In this document: positions 6,589-15,443 of the stretch, piece after piece
How positions within the stretch are numbered: position 1 is the stretch's first letter
How the letters are laid out: every line of letters begins with the position of its first letter
Origin: Prevotella sp. oral taxon 376
GTDB lineage: Bacteria > Bacteroidota > Bacteroidia > Bacteroidales > Bacteroidaceae
Direction: 5' to 3'
Assembly (NCBI RefSeq): GCF_003043945.1
Contig: NZ_PYXG01000002.1
Coordinates: 124,001 to 188,000, forward strand
DNA: 64,000 nucleotides
The notes under the pieces: model-generated
The model's database searches: none
The model's input: only the letters and a program-made list of their open reading frames with translations
Told to the model about the DNA's origin: nothing
Made by a program: the position numbers and the translations under genes

Positions 6589-9066
6589 ATGCGTATGATG
6601 AAGAAACTCTTTAAAATCGGGCTACTTGTTTTTTGCCTTACCGTTCCAGACCTTCTTGTCTCATCGCAGGTGAGATATGATGTGAGCCTTGAAAACTGGG
6701 AGTTCTCCCACGATAGTCTGCACTGGGAATCGGTAAAAGTGCCTCATGATTGGGCAATCAATGGCCCTTTTGACAAAAAATGGGACTTGCAGAAGGTGGC
6801 AATTGTTCAGAACGGCGAAACTCTGGCTACGGAGAAAACCGGTCGTTCGGGAGCTCTTCCCTGGATTGGGGAGGGCTGGTACAGGACTTCTGTCGTGATT
6901 CCGCCGGCAGACGACGGCGTTTATGATTTTAGGTCGCACACGGAACTTTGGTTCGATGGTGCCATGTCGGAGCCCATGGTCTATGTAAATGGCATGCGTG
7001 CAGGATATTGGCCTTATGGATATAATGCTTTTCGCGTGGACATTTCACCTTATTTAAATAATAATGGAGAAAAGAACGAGGTGCTCGTGCATCTGCGGAA
7101 CATGGAGGAAAGCAGTCGCTGGTATCCTGGGGCCGGACTGTATCGCCCTGTGCGACTGGTCAGTTCAAGTGATTGTCGTCTGGACGACTGGTCTGTTTAT
7201 TTCCGCACCATAAGCCAGAATGCCAACGAGGCGGTTGTGGGCATAGACATACAGGCCGTCAATGCCTTGCAATTTGAGGATATGCCCGCATTTGTCAGGT
7301 TCATGCTTTTAGATGATAAGGGGAAAGAAATGGCTTCGCAAGATGTCTCATTGGACAAGGAGGACAAGGCTCGTGCACGGATAAAGATACCAAGTCCACG
7401 GTTGTGGTCTCCGGAAACGCCCTCTCTCTATACGCTTGTTTGCCAGCTATATTGTGATAACACCCTGTTTGACGAGCTGGTAAAAAAGGTGGGGGTGCGT
7501 ATCGTGAAGATAGACAAGGAACGGGGACTGCAATTAAACGGCGAGTCAAGAAAGCTTCGGGGAGTTTGCCTGCACCATGATTTGGGTCCCTTAGGGGCAG
7601 CAGTCAACAAGGATGCCCTCATTCGCCAGGTAAAAATCTTAAAGGATATGGGGTGTGATGCCATACGAACTGCGCACAACATGCCCTCTACGATGCAAAT
7701 GGAAGTCTACGACTCATTGGGCATGATGGTCATGGCCGAGAGTTTCGACATGTGGATCTATCCGAAGTGTAAGAACGGCTATGCACGCTTTTTCAAGGAA
7801 TGGGCCGACAAAGACATTGCCAATCTCGTCTTGAATCATCGCAACCATCCCTCCCTGATTATGTATAGCATCGGAAACGAGATACCGGAGCAGGGGAGTG
7901 AAGAGGGTGTGATGTATGCCCGGCATTTGCAGGATATTTGCCATAGGCTGGATTCCACGCGCATGGTAACCCAGGGATTAGACCAAGTGGACAATGCCCT
8001 GGAATCGGGATTCGCACAAGTGATGGATGTGCCCGGATTTAACTATCGAGTGCATAGATACATCAAGGGACACGATGAGCTTCCCCAAGGGTTCCTCCTT
8101 GGTTCTGAGACGGCCTCTACTGTAAGCAGCCGTGGAGTGTACAAGTTTCCCGTTGCGGTAAACAAGGATATAACTTATTCTGACGGACAGGTGAACGGCT
8201 ATGACAATCAGTATTGCCCATGGAGCAATTTGCCGGAGACAGACTTCATGATGCAGGATGATTATTCGTGGACGATAGGGCAGTTTGTGTGGACGGGATT
8301 TGACTATTTGGGTGAGCCTACTCCCTATGATGAGTACTGGCCTTCGCGTTCCAGCTACTTCGGAATCTGCGATTTGGCAGGGATTCCGAAGGATAGGTAT
8401 TACCTTTACCGCTCACAATGGAACAAGAAGAACCACACCGTTCACCTGCTTCCTCATTGGACATGGCCGGGACGGGAAGGGAAGGTTACGCCGGTGTATT
8501 GTTATACAGATGGAGTTGAGGGCGAATTGTTCATCAACGGCAAGTCGCAAGGCCGAATCAAGAAAGACTTTTCAAAGCATGCATGGGACATGGAACCCGA
8601 TAGCGTGAATGCCTGTCCCCTGTTGGACAGATATCGCCTGCGCTGGAATCATGTGCGCTATGAGCCCGGCGAACTGCGTGTCGTGGTCTACGACTCAATG
8701 GGAAACGAGATTGGCGAGGATGTGCGCCGCACCGCAGGCATCGTGGCGGGATATCGCGTCGATGTTTCCAAGGAGCCTTCCTCCTATGATGGCAGCGACT
8801 TGGTGTATCTTACGATCAGTGCCGTAGACAAAAAAGGCGTCGAAGTGCCCGATGCCGATAGGGACTTGAGTTTCTTCGTGAGTGGCAATGCGGAGTTTAA
8901 GGCTGTATGCAATGGCGATGCCACGAGTCTGGAATCCTTCACGAAGCCGCGGATGAAGCTGTTTAAGGGGAAACTCGTCATCACCCTCAAGAGAACCCAA
9001 CCGAACGGGCATTATAGGCTGGAGGTAACGGATGGTCGAATCAAGACTACATTCCGTGGTGAATGA
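6589..9066 (+). CDS. Glycoside hydrolase family 2 protein (beta-galactosidase-like)
   Basis: An 825-aa exported glycosidase. The start MRMMKKLFKIGL at 6589 gives a standard signal peptide (LLVFCLTVPDLLVSSQ), which the frame upstream would mask. The order is jelly-roll sugar-binding domain (residues about 25-200, WYRTSVVIP and GAGLYRPVRLV), immunoglobulin-like sandwich, then TIM barrel with the GH2 acid/base Glu in SIGNEIPEQG (about E431) and the nucleophile in LLGSETAST (about E507). A C-terminal DUF4982-type and further beta-sandwich region follows. It probably cleaves beta-galactosides or related host or plant glycans in the periplasm. No SusCD pair or regulator is adjacent, so it is not in a visible polysaccharide-utilisation locus. 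Confidence 0.9.
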   Translation: MRMMKKLFKIGLLVFCLTVPDLLVSSQVRYDVSLENWEFSHDSLHWESVKVPHDWAINGPFDKKWDLQKVAIVQNGETLATEKTGRSGALPWIGEGWYRTSVVIPPADDGVYDFRSHTELWFDGAMSEPMVYVNGMRAGYWPYGYNAFRVDISPYLNNNGEKNEVLVHLRNMEESSRWYPGAGLYRPVRLVSSSDCRLDDWSVYFRTISQNANEAVVGIDIQAVNALQFEDMPAFVRFMLLDDKGKEMASQDVSLDKEDKARARIKIPSPRLWSPETPSLYTLVCQLYCDNTLFDELVKKVGVRIVKIDKERGLQLNGESRKLRGVCLHHDLGPLGAAVNKDALIRQVKILKDMGCDAIRTAHNMPSTMQMEVYDSLGMMVMAESFDMWIYPKCKNGYARFFKEWADKDIANLVLNHRNHPSLIMYSIGNEIPEQGSEEGVMYARHLQDICHRLDSTRMVTQGLDQVDNALESGFAQVMDVPGFNYRVHRYIKGHDELPQGFLLGSETASTVSSRGVYKFPVAVNKDITYSDGQVNGYDNQYCPWSNLPETDFMMQDDYSWTIGQFVWTGFDYLGEPTPYDEYWPSRSSYFGICDLAGIPKDRYYLYRSQWNKKNHTVHLLPHWTWPGREGKVTPVYCYTDGVEGELFINGKSQGRIKKDFSKHAWDMEPDSVNACPLLDRYRLRWNHVRYEPGELRVVVYDSMGNEIGEDVRRTAGIVAGYRVDVSKEPSSYDGSDLVYLTISAVDKKGVEVPDADRDLSFFVSGNAEFKAVCNGDATSLESFTKPRMKLFKGKLVITLKRTQPNGHYRLEVTDGRIKTTFRGE

Positions 9067-9104
9067 AGAGCGCCGGAGAAGGAAGAGCGAGTGCCTTTGA
9101 ATGA

Positions 9105-9189
9105 ATTACAAACAGCTTGTAACACCCTTACCAGCGGCTGGTAATCCTGTTACAGGCTGTTTGTAATGCCGTCATCAACGACTGGTAAC
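9105..9189. repeat. 22-bp-period palindromic array, TTAC-N9-GTAA class
   Basis: Three exact TTAC-N9-GTAA units at 9106, 9128 and 9150 and a decayed fourth at 9172 (TCAT-N9-GTAA) keep a strict 22-bp period (19-bp unit plus 3-bp spacer). Unit 3 (GTTACAGGCTGTTTGTAAT) is the reverse complement of unit 1 with one difference, so they form a 19-bp stem. It sits between the convergent GH2 and clpC genes, about 40 bp from each stop, and may act as a bidirectional terminator. Confidence 0.85.
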
Positions 9190-9229
9190 ACATTCGGAAG
9201 TATCCTGTTGCTGTGCTTGGAACGACAGC

Positions 9230-11755
9230 TTACCTGAATGTGAGCTCTTCCTTGTTAGGATTCTTTCCAATGGAAATCGTATCCCCGGGCTTGAGATCGC
9301 CCGAGAGAATGAGTTCCGAGAGGCCGTCCTCGATATAATTTTGGATGGCTCTCTTTAAAGGCCGGGCCCCAAACTGCACATCATAGCCTTTCGAGGCGAC
9401 GAATTCTTTGGCCTTGTCGGTGATCTGAAGATGATATCCCATGTCTTCAACCCTTTTAAACAGATCGCTCAAATCGATATTGATAATCTGCTTGATGGCA
9501 TTGATATCCAGCTGGTCGAAGGTGATAATCTCGTCGAGACGATTGAGAAACTCGGGCGCAAACTGCTTGCTCAAGCTCTTCTGGATGACGGATCGGGCGT
9601 ATTGCTTGTCTTCCTCGTTGATGCTGAGGCCGGTAGAACCGCTCGCGTTGAACCCGATTCCATGTCCGAACTCCTTCAGTTGGCGGGTTCCCGCGTTTGA
9701 GGTCATGATGATGACGGTGTTGCGGAAGTCTATCAGGCGGCCGTTGCCATCGGTGAGACGACCCTCGTCGAGCACCTGCAGCAAGAGGTTGAATACATTC
9801 CCGTGCGCCTTTTCGATCTCGTCGAGAAGTACGATGGAGTAGGGATGGCGGCGGACTCGTTCCGTAAGCTGTCCGCCTTCTTCATATCCGACATATCCTG
9901 GGGGAGCCCCGATGAGTCTTGACACATTGAAACTCTCCGTGTACTCGCTCATGTCGATGCGGATGAGGGCCTCAGGAGAACCGAACATGAATTCTGCAAG
10001 TTTCTTTGCGAGATAGGTTTTGCCAACTCCGGTGGGGCCCAAAAACATGAAGACGCCGATGGGATGATTCGGCTCCTTCAGTCCCACACGGTTGCGCTGG
10101 ATGGCCTTGACCATCTTGTTAATGGCCGCGTCTTGGGCTATCACGGCCTTCCGGAGCTCATCAGCCATGCCTTTCAGGCGAATGCCTTCGGCTTGTGCCA
10201 TTTTCTGGACAGGCACTCCGGTCATCATGGAGACGACATCGGCCACCTCTTTGTCTGTGATTTCAACACGATTGGTCGTGTCTCCGTTTTTCCATTGCTG
10301 CTGTAATTGGACGAGTTCGGCCTCGGATTCGAGCTGTTTGTCGCGGAAGCCCGCTGCCAATTCAAAGTTTTGATTCTTCACAGCTTGCTGTTTCTTCAGT
10401 TTCAAATCCTCAATCAGCCTCTCCTTCTCCGTAATTTCCGGTGGGATCACGGCATTCTGAAGGTGTATTCTGGAACCCACCTCGTCCATTGCGTCAATGG
10501 CCTTGTCGGGGAAGAAGCGGTCGTTGACATACCGGTCGGTAAGCTTCACGCAGGCCTGCAGCGCCTCATCCGTATAGTTCACATGATGATGGCTTTCGTA
10601 TCTGTCTTTGATATTGCGAAGTATTTGCAGGGTTTCTTCGGCCGTCGTGGGCTCTACGAGCACTTTTTGGAAGCGCCTTTCCAGGGCCCCGTCTTTCTCG
10701 ATGGAATTACGGTATTCGTCTAAAGTGGTGGCGCCAATACACTGAATGGTTCCTCGTGCCAAAGCCGGCTTCATGATATTTGCCGCATCCATACTCCCGG
10801 GCGTGCTGCCCGCACCGATCAAGGTGTGTATCTCATCGATGAAGATGATGATGTCGGAATTTTGTTCCAGCTCTTTAAGCAGCGCACGAATACGCTCCTC
10901 GAATTGGCCACGATATTTGGTTCCCGCGACGATGGCCGTCATGTCGAGGCTGACCAGCCGCTTGTTGAACAAGGCCGGAGAGGTCTTCTTCTTAGCGATA
11001 AGTTGGGCAAGTCCTTCAACAATGGCACTTTTGCCGACTCCCGGCTCGCCAATGAGAATCGGATTGTTCTTCTTCCGGCGGCCGATAATCTCGATGACCC
11101 GTTGAATTTCCTTCTCTCGGCCCACCACGGGGTCGAGCTTGTCTTTTTCGGCAGCAAGCGTGAGATCAGTGGAAAAGTTATCCAATACCGGGGTTTTGCC
11201 ATTTTGTCGGCTTGTTTGGGTGACAGTTTGTCGTTGTTGTCCCTTGTTGTTGTCGGTAGCCCCGTCGTTTTCGTCCATCTCATCATCGTCCGGCAGTCCG
11301 ATCCCATCATGTGTGCTTGTCTGCTTTTGCAGGTACGCAAGGGTATTCTCGTAATTTATATTGTTGAATTCAAGTATTTCCTTTGCGCCGTTATTCACCT
11401 GATCATGCAGGATGGCAAGTAGAAGGTGGTGGATGTCCACCATCTGGGTATGTTGTACCCGGGCCTCCAAAACGGCCAGTTTAAGAATGTTGCTGGCCTT
11501 TTCGTTAAGCACGAGCTCCGCTGTAACAATCGGTTCGTTAAGCTCATCTTCGCGGACACGCAGCTCGAGTTCAGTCTTGACTGACTGGATATTTACATTC
11601 ATGCGAGCGAAGAGGTCGGGGATGATCCCCGTCTTTTCCCTCAGAATTCCGAGCAGCAAATGCTCTGGCCCGACTGACCGACTGGCCAACCTTGTCGCCT
11701 CTTCACGTGAAAATGCAAGAATTTCGGAAACTTTAGGTGAAAATTGACTAGTCAT
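9230..11755 (-). CDS. clpC: ClpC-type AAA+ ATPase, Clp protease ATP-binding subunit
   Basis: An 841-aa cytoplasmic unfoldase that feeds proteins to ClpP. The N-terminal double Clp-N repeat (FSREEATRLASRSVGPEHLLLG) leads to AAA-1 with Walker A GEPGVGKSAIVEG (about residue 237) and Walker B IIIFIDEIHTL. A UVR-like middle region (KKQQAVKNQNFELAAGFRDKQL) and AAA-2 with GPTGVGKTYLAK and IVLLDEIEKAH follow. An IGF tripeptide in EFGHGIGFNASG fits the ClpP-docking loop. Length and the short middle region distinguish it from ClpB. It is monocistronic, with its own promoter and a palindromic array at its 3' side. Confidence 0.95.
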   Translation of the reverse strand: MTSQFSPKVSEILAFSREEATRLASRSVGPEHLLLGILREKTGIIPDLFARMNVNIQSVKTELELRVREDELNEPIVTAELVLNEKASNILKLAVLEARVQHTQMVDIHHLLLAILHDQVNNGAKEILEFNNINYENTLAYLQKQTSTHDGIGLPDDDEMDENDGATDNNKGQQRQTVTQTSRQNGKTPVLDNFSTDLTLAAEKDKLDPVVGREKEIQRVIEIIGRRKKNNPILIGEPGVGKSAIVEGLAQLIAKKKTSPALFNKRLVSLDMTAIVAGTKYRGQFEERIRALLKELEQNSDIIIFIDEIHTLIGAGSTPGSMDAANIMKPALARGTIQCIGATTLDEYRNSIEKDGALERRFQKVLVEPTTAEETLQILRNIKDRYESHHHVNYTDEALQACVKLTDRYVNDRFFPDKAIDAMDEVGSRIHLQNAVIPPEITEKERLIEDLKLKKQQAVKNQNFELAAGFRDKQLESEAELVQLQQQWKNGDTTNRVEITDKEVADVVSMMTGVPVQKMAQAEGIRLKGMADELRKAVIAQDAAINKMVKAIQRNRVGLKEPNHPIGVFMFLGPTGVGKTYLAKKLAEFMFGSPEALIRIDMSEYTESFNVSRLIGAPPGYVGYEEGGQLTERVRRHPYSIVLLDEIEKAHGNVFNLLLQVLDEGRLTDGNGRLIDFRNTVIIMTSNAGTRQLKEFGHGIGFNASGSTGLSINEEDKQYARSVIQKSLSKQFAPEFLNRLDEIITFDQLDINAIKQIINIDLSDLFKRVEDMGYHLQITDKAKEFVASKGYDVQFGARPLKRAIQNYIEDGLSELILSGDLKPGDTISIGKNPNKEELTFR

Positions 11756-11794
11756 ATCTCTCTTTTATCCTTTCTTTTTCTAATATCGTTGTTG

Positions 11795-11828
11795 CAAATA
11801 TACTTATTTCCTGCATAATATAGGCAAA
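11795..11828 (-). promoter_or_regulatory. Promoter of clpC
   Basis: The minus strand carries TATATTTG (11795-11802) and TTTG (11825-11828) with a 22-bp gap, matching the Bacteroidota -7/-33 pattern, 40 bp upstream of the clpC ATG. Confidence 0.6.
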
Positions 11829-11891
11829 TGTTGTGCCAAAAATAACTAAAAAGCTAAGGCAACCCGATTTTTCCGGTTGCCTTAGCCATCG

Positions 11892-11964
11892 TACACCCTT
11901 AGGGATTCGAACCCTAGACCCACTGATTAAGAGTCAGTTGCTCTACCAACTGAGCTAAGGGTGC
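11892..11964 (-). tRNA. tRNA-Lys(CTT), copy 2 in transcription order
   Basis: A 73-nt cloverleaf with acceptor GCACCCT/AGGGTGT and anticodon arm ACTGA-CTCTTAA-TCAGT, anticodon CTT. The T-arm reads GGTTCGAATCC. CCA is not encoded. It is identical to the copy at 11996-12068 and separated from it by 31 bp. Confidence 0.97.
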
Positions 11965-11995
11965 TCATGAATCTTCTCTGTATTGACAGCGGTTG

Positions 11996-12068
11996 TACAC
12001 CCTTAGGGATTCGAACCCTAGACCCACTGATTAAGAGTCAGTTGCTCTACCAACTGAGCTAAGGGTGC
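11996..12068 (-). tRNA. tRNA-Lys(CTT), copy 1 in transcription order
   Basis: Identical in all 73 nt to the downstream copy. Both should come from one transcript starting at the promoter at 12113-12144. No CCA is encoded. Confidence 0.97.
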
Positions 12069-12112
12069 ATTCTGCCGTTGCTCTTCGAAGTGTAGTTTTC
12101 GAATTGCGTGTG

Positions 12113-12144
12113 CAAAGGTACTACTATTTGAGGAAACCACCAAA
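12113..12144 (-). promoter_or_regulatory. Promoter of the tRNA-Lys pair
   Basis: The minus strand carries TACCTTTG (12113-12120) and TTTG (12141-12144) separated by exactly 20 bp. It is one of the best consensus promoters in the window. Confidence 0.75.
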
Positions 12145-12315
12145 TATTTCTTTGTTTTTTTTGGAATTATTTTTCATCGCAAAATGACTGTATAACGGTA
12201 TCTATATTTATAATATGTAGGCTTATAAACCATGTTGCGAGATAAGCAGGACCTTATTCAAATAGGAATGGGGATTTTCCATAAAAGAAGGGCGGAAAGG
12301 AAAAAAATATCCGGT

Positions 12316-12350
12316 TTTGTTTTTTATTACAGAAAAAATAGCTATCTTTG
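12316..12350 (+). promoter_or_regulatory. Promoter of the tRNA-Thr/tRNA-Gly operon
   Basis: TTTG (12316-12319) and TATCTTTG (12343-12350) are separated by 23 bp. The -7 box ends 11 bp before the first base of tRNA-Thr. Confidence 0.65.
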
Positions 12351-12361
12351 CAGCCGTATTC

Positions 12362-12437
<76 letters not shown>

Positions 12438-12465
12438 AAGGTAACTTTGAATGCATGGCATATTC

Positions 12466-12536
12466 GCGGAATTAGCACATCGGTAGTGCACGGGCTTCCC
12501 AAGCCTGGGAGGCGGGTTCGACTCCCGTATTCCGCT
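12466..12536 (+). tRNA. tRNA-Gly(CCC)
   Basis: A 71-nt cloverleaf with acceptor GCGGAAT/ATTCCGC and anticodon loop TTCCCAA, anticodon CCC. It follows tRNA-Thr by 28 bp. CCA is not encoded. Confidence 0.96.
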
Positions 12537-12550
12537 CATGGGTTTAACGG

Positions 12551-12592
12551 CGGGCTCCCTTCTTGAGATTTGAGAAGAGGGCCCGTTTGTTT
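12551..12592 (+). terminator. Terminator of the tRNA-Thr/Gly operon
   Basis: CGGGCTCCCTTCTT (12551-12564) pairs with GAGAAGAGGGCCCG (12572-12585) with a small bulge, followed by a T-rich run. It lies 14 bp past tRNA-Gly. Confidence 0.8.
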
Positions 12593-13048
12593 GATGGGGC
12601 TTTTATTGCTGCAAAATGTTTGATGGATAAAGACTTGGGATCTTTTAGCGAAAGTCTTTGTGTCACAGCCCCGTTTCTTATGCATCTATGTATATGTTAT
12701 CTTCAAATTGATTCACATGACATCTTCATGTTTTAAAATAAAGAAACTGGACCCTATTCACATTCCCTCATGAATTCAAGCCAACCTTGATGGGGAAAGT
12801 CAATGTCGAGTTTTGGTGTGAAAAACTAAATTATCGTAAAATAAAGTGTGTTTTTAGAAAAGAAATAAGGCGATATAAAAAAAATATTGTATCTTTGAAA
12901 CTTGAAACGGGCTGACTGATCTATATGGAAAAATATATCCGCAGTATATAATTTAGATGAGAATTTCAGCTTGGAGAACATCTCATGTAGGGCTTTATGC
13001 GGCTCTGGAGTAAGTAGAACGACAATAAACCTTTAAAACAAAACGAAT
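12593..13048. promoter_or_regulatory. Intergenic region with promoter and long leader of the TPR operon
   Basis: No gene is supported in this 456-bp gap. A -7 box TATCTTTG at 12890-12897 would give the TPR gene a leader of about 145 nt. The leader contains an ATGAGA/TCTCAT inverted repeat near 12958-12990. I recognise no known riboswitch. Confidence 0.5.
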
Positions 13049-14266
13049 ATGAAGAAGTTAATGATCTTGGTTCTGATGATGCTTGGCACATCAGTAGCTT
13101 TTGCCGCTCAAAGTGATGCCTTGAAAGCCATTTTGAAAGCAAAAACCTTTGACGAGGCTGAAGCTTTAGTTAAGTCAAGCCTCAATTCTCTTATGGGCAA
13201 CGAAGAGAAAGCCGCGGCCTATAATAAACTTACTGACCTTGCTATGGAAAAGGTCTCAAAGGAACAAGAGGCCATGCAAAATAACCAGATGGTTGATCAG
13301 TTGAAGACAGGAAAGCTCGTCCCTGTTGATACAATCGGCTATGAGAAGGCTTGCTATGATGCAGTTCTGAATGGTCTTGAATGTGAAAAATACGACATTC
13401 TCCCGAATGTAAAGGGCAAGGTCAAACCTAAATTTCATGATGCGAATGCTAACCGCTTGTGGCCTATCCGTACACAGTTGATTATGTACGGTCAGGGGAT
13501 TGGAGAAAAGGACAAGAACTTGGCACTAAAAGTCTTTAGTACATATGTAGATAGCAACAAGAGCAGCCTGTTCAGCGGTATTGATCAGTCGAAGCGTCCG
13601 GATGAGTATTTAGGTGAGGTGTCCCGTGTTGCGGCTGTTTATGCTTACCAGACAAAGGATATCGACTTGGCCAACAAATATGTAGATATTGCGCTGGAAG
13701 ATACATCTACTTATAAACAGGCTCTGGACATGAAGATATTCTTTGCGTCTCAAGGTCTGAAGAACAGAGAGGATTCATTGAAATTTGAAAAGACTTTGGA
13801 AGAACTCTATGTGAAGAATCCGGAAAGTGATGTGGTGTTTGGTCAGCTGACCTCCCTCTACCAGTCGCTCGGTCAGCCAGAGCGAGGGACAAAGATGATA
13901 GAGGATCGTCTTGCGAAAGATCCGAACAATTATACCGCGTTGGCAATGAAAGCCCAGACAGACATGAACGCCCAGAAGTATGACGAAGCCATTGCTGGAT
14001 TCAAGAAAGCGCTCTCCGTAAAAGATGATGAGCCGTTGGTTTATGCCTATATGGGTTTCTGCATCAATGCAAAGGCTGCTGCCAGCCAGAGCGTACAAGA
14101 TCAGAAGAATCTTTATGCAGAAAGTCTGCCTTATTTGGAAAAATGCCGCCAGATTGATCCTGATCGTCAGCATGCCAATTGGGCATATCCATTACTTCAG
14201 TGCTACTATTCCTTGTATGGCGAAAACGATGCCCGTACAAAAGAACTTGAGACTTTAATTAAATAA
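13049..14266 (+). CDS. Exported TPR-repeat protein, paralog 1
   Basis: A 405-aa protein with signal peptide MKKLMILVLMMLGTSVAFA. Helical TPR-like repeats fill the mature part; the clearest are around residues 265-330 (PERGTKMIEDRLAKDPNNYTALAMKAQTDMNAQKYDEAIAG has the A/L/P spacing of TPRs). It ends in a conserved WAYPLLQCYYSLYG block that recurs as WAAPLYQVLYAL and WAVPLYTIYLNL in the next two genes, showing that the three are paralogs. Likely periplasmic, acting by protein-protein contact; the partner is unknown. It is the first gene of a four-gene unit. Confidence 0.8.
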   Translation: MKKLMILVLMMLGTSVAFAAQSDALKAILKAKTFDEAEALVKSSLNSLMGNEEKAAAYNKLTDLAMEKVSKEQEAMQNNQMVDQLKTGKLVPVDTIGYEKACYDAVLNGLECEKYDILPNVKGKVKPKFHDANANRLWPIRTQLIMYGQGIGEKDKNLALKVFSTYVDSNKSSLFSGIDQSKRPDEYLGEVSRVAAVYAYQTKDIDLANKYVDIALEDTSTYKQALDMKIFFASQGLKNREDSLKFEKTLEELYVKNPESDVVFGQLTSLYQSLGQPERGTKMIEDRLAKDPNNYTALAMKAQTDMNAQKYDEAIAGFKKALSVKDDEPLVYAYMGFCINAKAAASQSVQDQKNLYAESLPYLEKCRQIDPDRQHANWAYPLLQCYYSLYGENDARTKELETLIK

Positions 14267-14338
14267 ATAGTATAAACCAATCTGATGGGGGAGCCTGTAT
14301 TCTTGGAATAAAGGCTTTCCCATTTTGAATTATAGCAG

Positions 14339-15433
14339 ATGGAGCGGTTTTCTCTTCTTACAATTTGGATGTTGGGCACATGGTTAAATTTATGCGCCCA
14401 GCGGATGGATTATCGTAAAGAGGCGGAGAATTTGAATTATCAAGTCAACTTTCTAATAGGTCAACTTGAGAGTACGACCGATTCCGTTTATTATTACAAC
14501 ACGCTTCAAAAGACCATAAGTACAGCCCTACAATGCGCGGAATATGATTCAAGAGCTAACAAGGGGGGGAAGATAAAAAACAAATATTTCCAACAACTTA
14601 AACATGAAGTAGTACCGCTTCGCGAACATCTGATAGATGGCGCATGCTATTATTATCGACACTCGCGCGGAGAAGATGCCATCCGAGCATTAGAGTTATA
14701 TTTATCAACAGGAAAAAGCTCTCTTTTCAAAGAACAGCCAACGAATCCCGCGGCAGCCTATTACGCGGCCCGTATTGCCTATGGCCTGAAAGATTATCAG
14801 CGTGCGGAGCATTATGCAAATACTGCGCTCTATGAAAAAAAATATGCGAAAAGAGCGGCCGAGATAAAAGTGGATTGTATGCGCCAGTTGATGCGAACAA
14901 GCACCGATTCATCCAAGTATGTCATTGCCTTGTTGGATTTACATGATAAAGATCCGCAGAATCAAAATTATCTACTTCAACTGATACGCTATTTTTCATC
15001 ACCTGGGCATGAGCGGGAAGTGATGCAGTTCGCCAATGGCGAGGTCCAAAAGTATCCCCGGAATAAAGTTATATGGGAGTTCAAAGGTGAGGTAGAGATG
15101 TCGCGGCATAACTGGGCAGGAGCCATTGCCGCATTTAATCGTGCCATTAAGATAGACTCGCTTTATGTGCCAGCGATATATAATATCGGGGTTTGCTACT
15201 CCTCAGAGGCACAGCAGGAAAAGGCAAGCCAGGAAAAAGACCATGGAGGACTGAAGGGAGAAGATATAAGAAGGCTTAAACATAAGTTCGACTTAAGTCG
15301 GCAGTATTTGGAAAAGGCTGAAAGGCTTGACCCAAAACAAGAGATTGTACAATGGGCCGCTCCACTTTATCAGGTTTTATATGCGCTTGATGACAGTAAA
15401 GCGGCGTCAGTCAAACCGTTAATAAAGCAATAG
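14339..15433 (+). CDS. Exported TPR-repeat protein, paralog 2
   Basis: A 364-aa paralog of the preceding protein, 72 bp downstream. It has a short signal peptide (MERFSLLTIWMLGTWLNLCAQ) and TPR helices at residues 140-180 (AAYYAARIAYGLKDYQRAEHYANTA is typical) and 245-290 (FKGEVEMSRHNWAGAIAAFNRAI). The ALELYLSTGKSSLF segment matches VFSTYVDSNKSSLF of paralog 1. The function is unknown. No strong terminator separates it from its neighbours, so the genes are probably cotranscribed. Confidence 0.75.
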   Translation: MERFSLLTIWMLGTWLNLCAQRMDYRKEAENLNYQVNFLIGQLESTTDSVYYYNTLQKTISTALQCAEYDSRANKGGKIKNKYFQQLKHEVVPLREHLIDGACYYYRHSRGEDAIRALELYLSTGKSSLFKEQPTNPAAAYYAARIAYGLKDYQRAEHYANTALYEKKYAKRAAEIKVDCMRQLMRTSTDSSKYVIALLDLHDKDPQNQNYLLQLIRYFSSPGHEREVMQFANGEVQKYPRNKVIWEFKGEVEMSRHNWAGAIAAFNRAIKIDSLYVPAIYNIGVCYSSEAQQEKASQEKDHGGLKGEDIRRLKHKFDLSRQYLEKAERLDPKQEIVQWAAPLYQVLYALDDSKAASVKPLIKQ

Positions 15434-15443
15434 GAATTGAGAG

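Noticed and set aside
10826..11422. 198-codon plus-strand frame
   Set aside because: Antisense shadow of clpC without independent signals.
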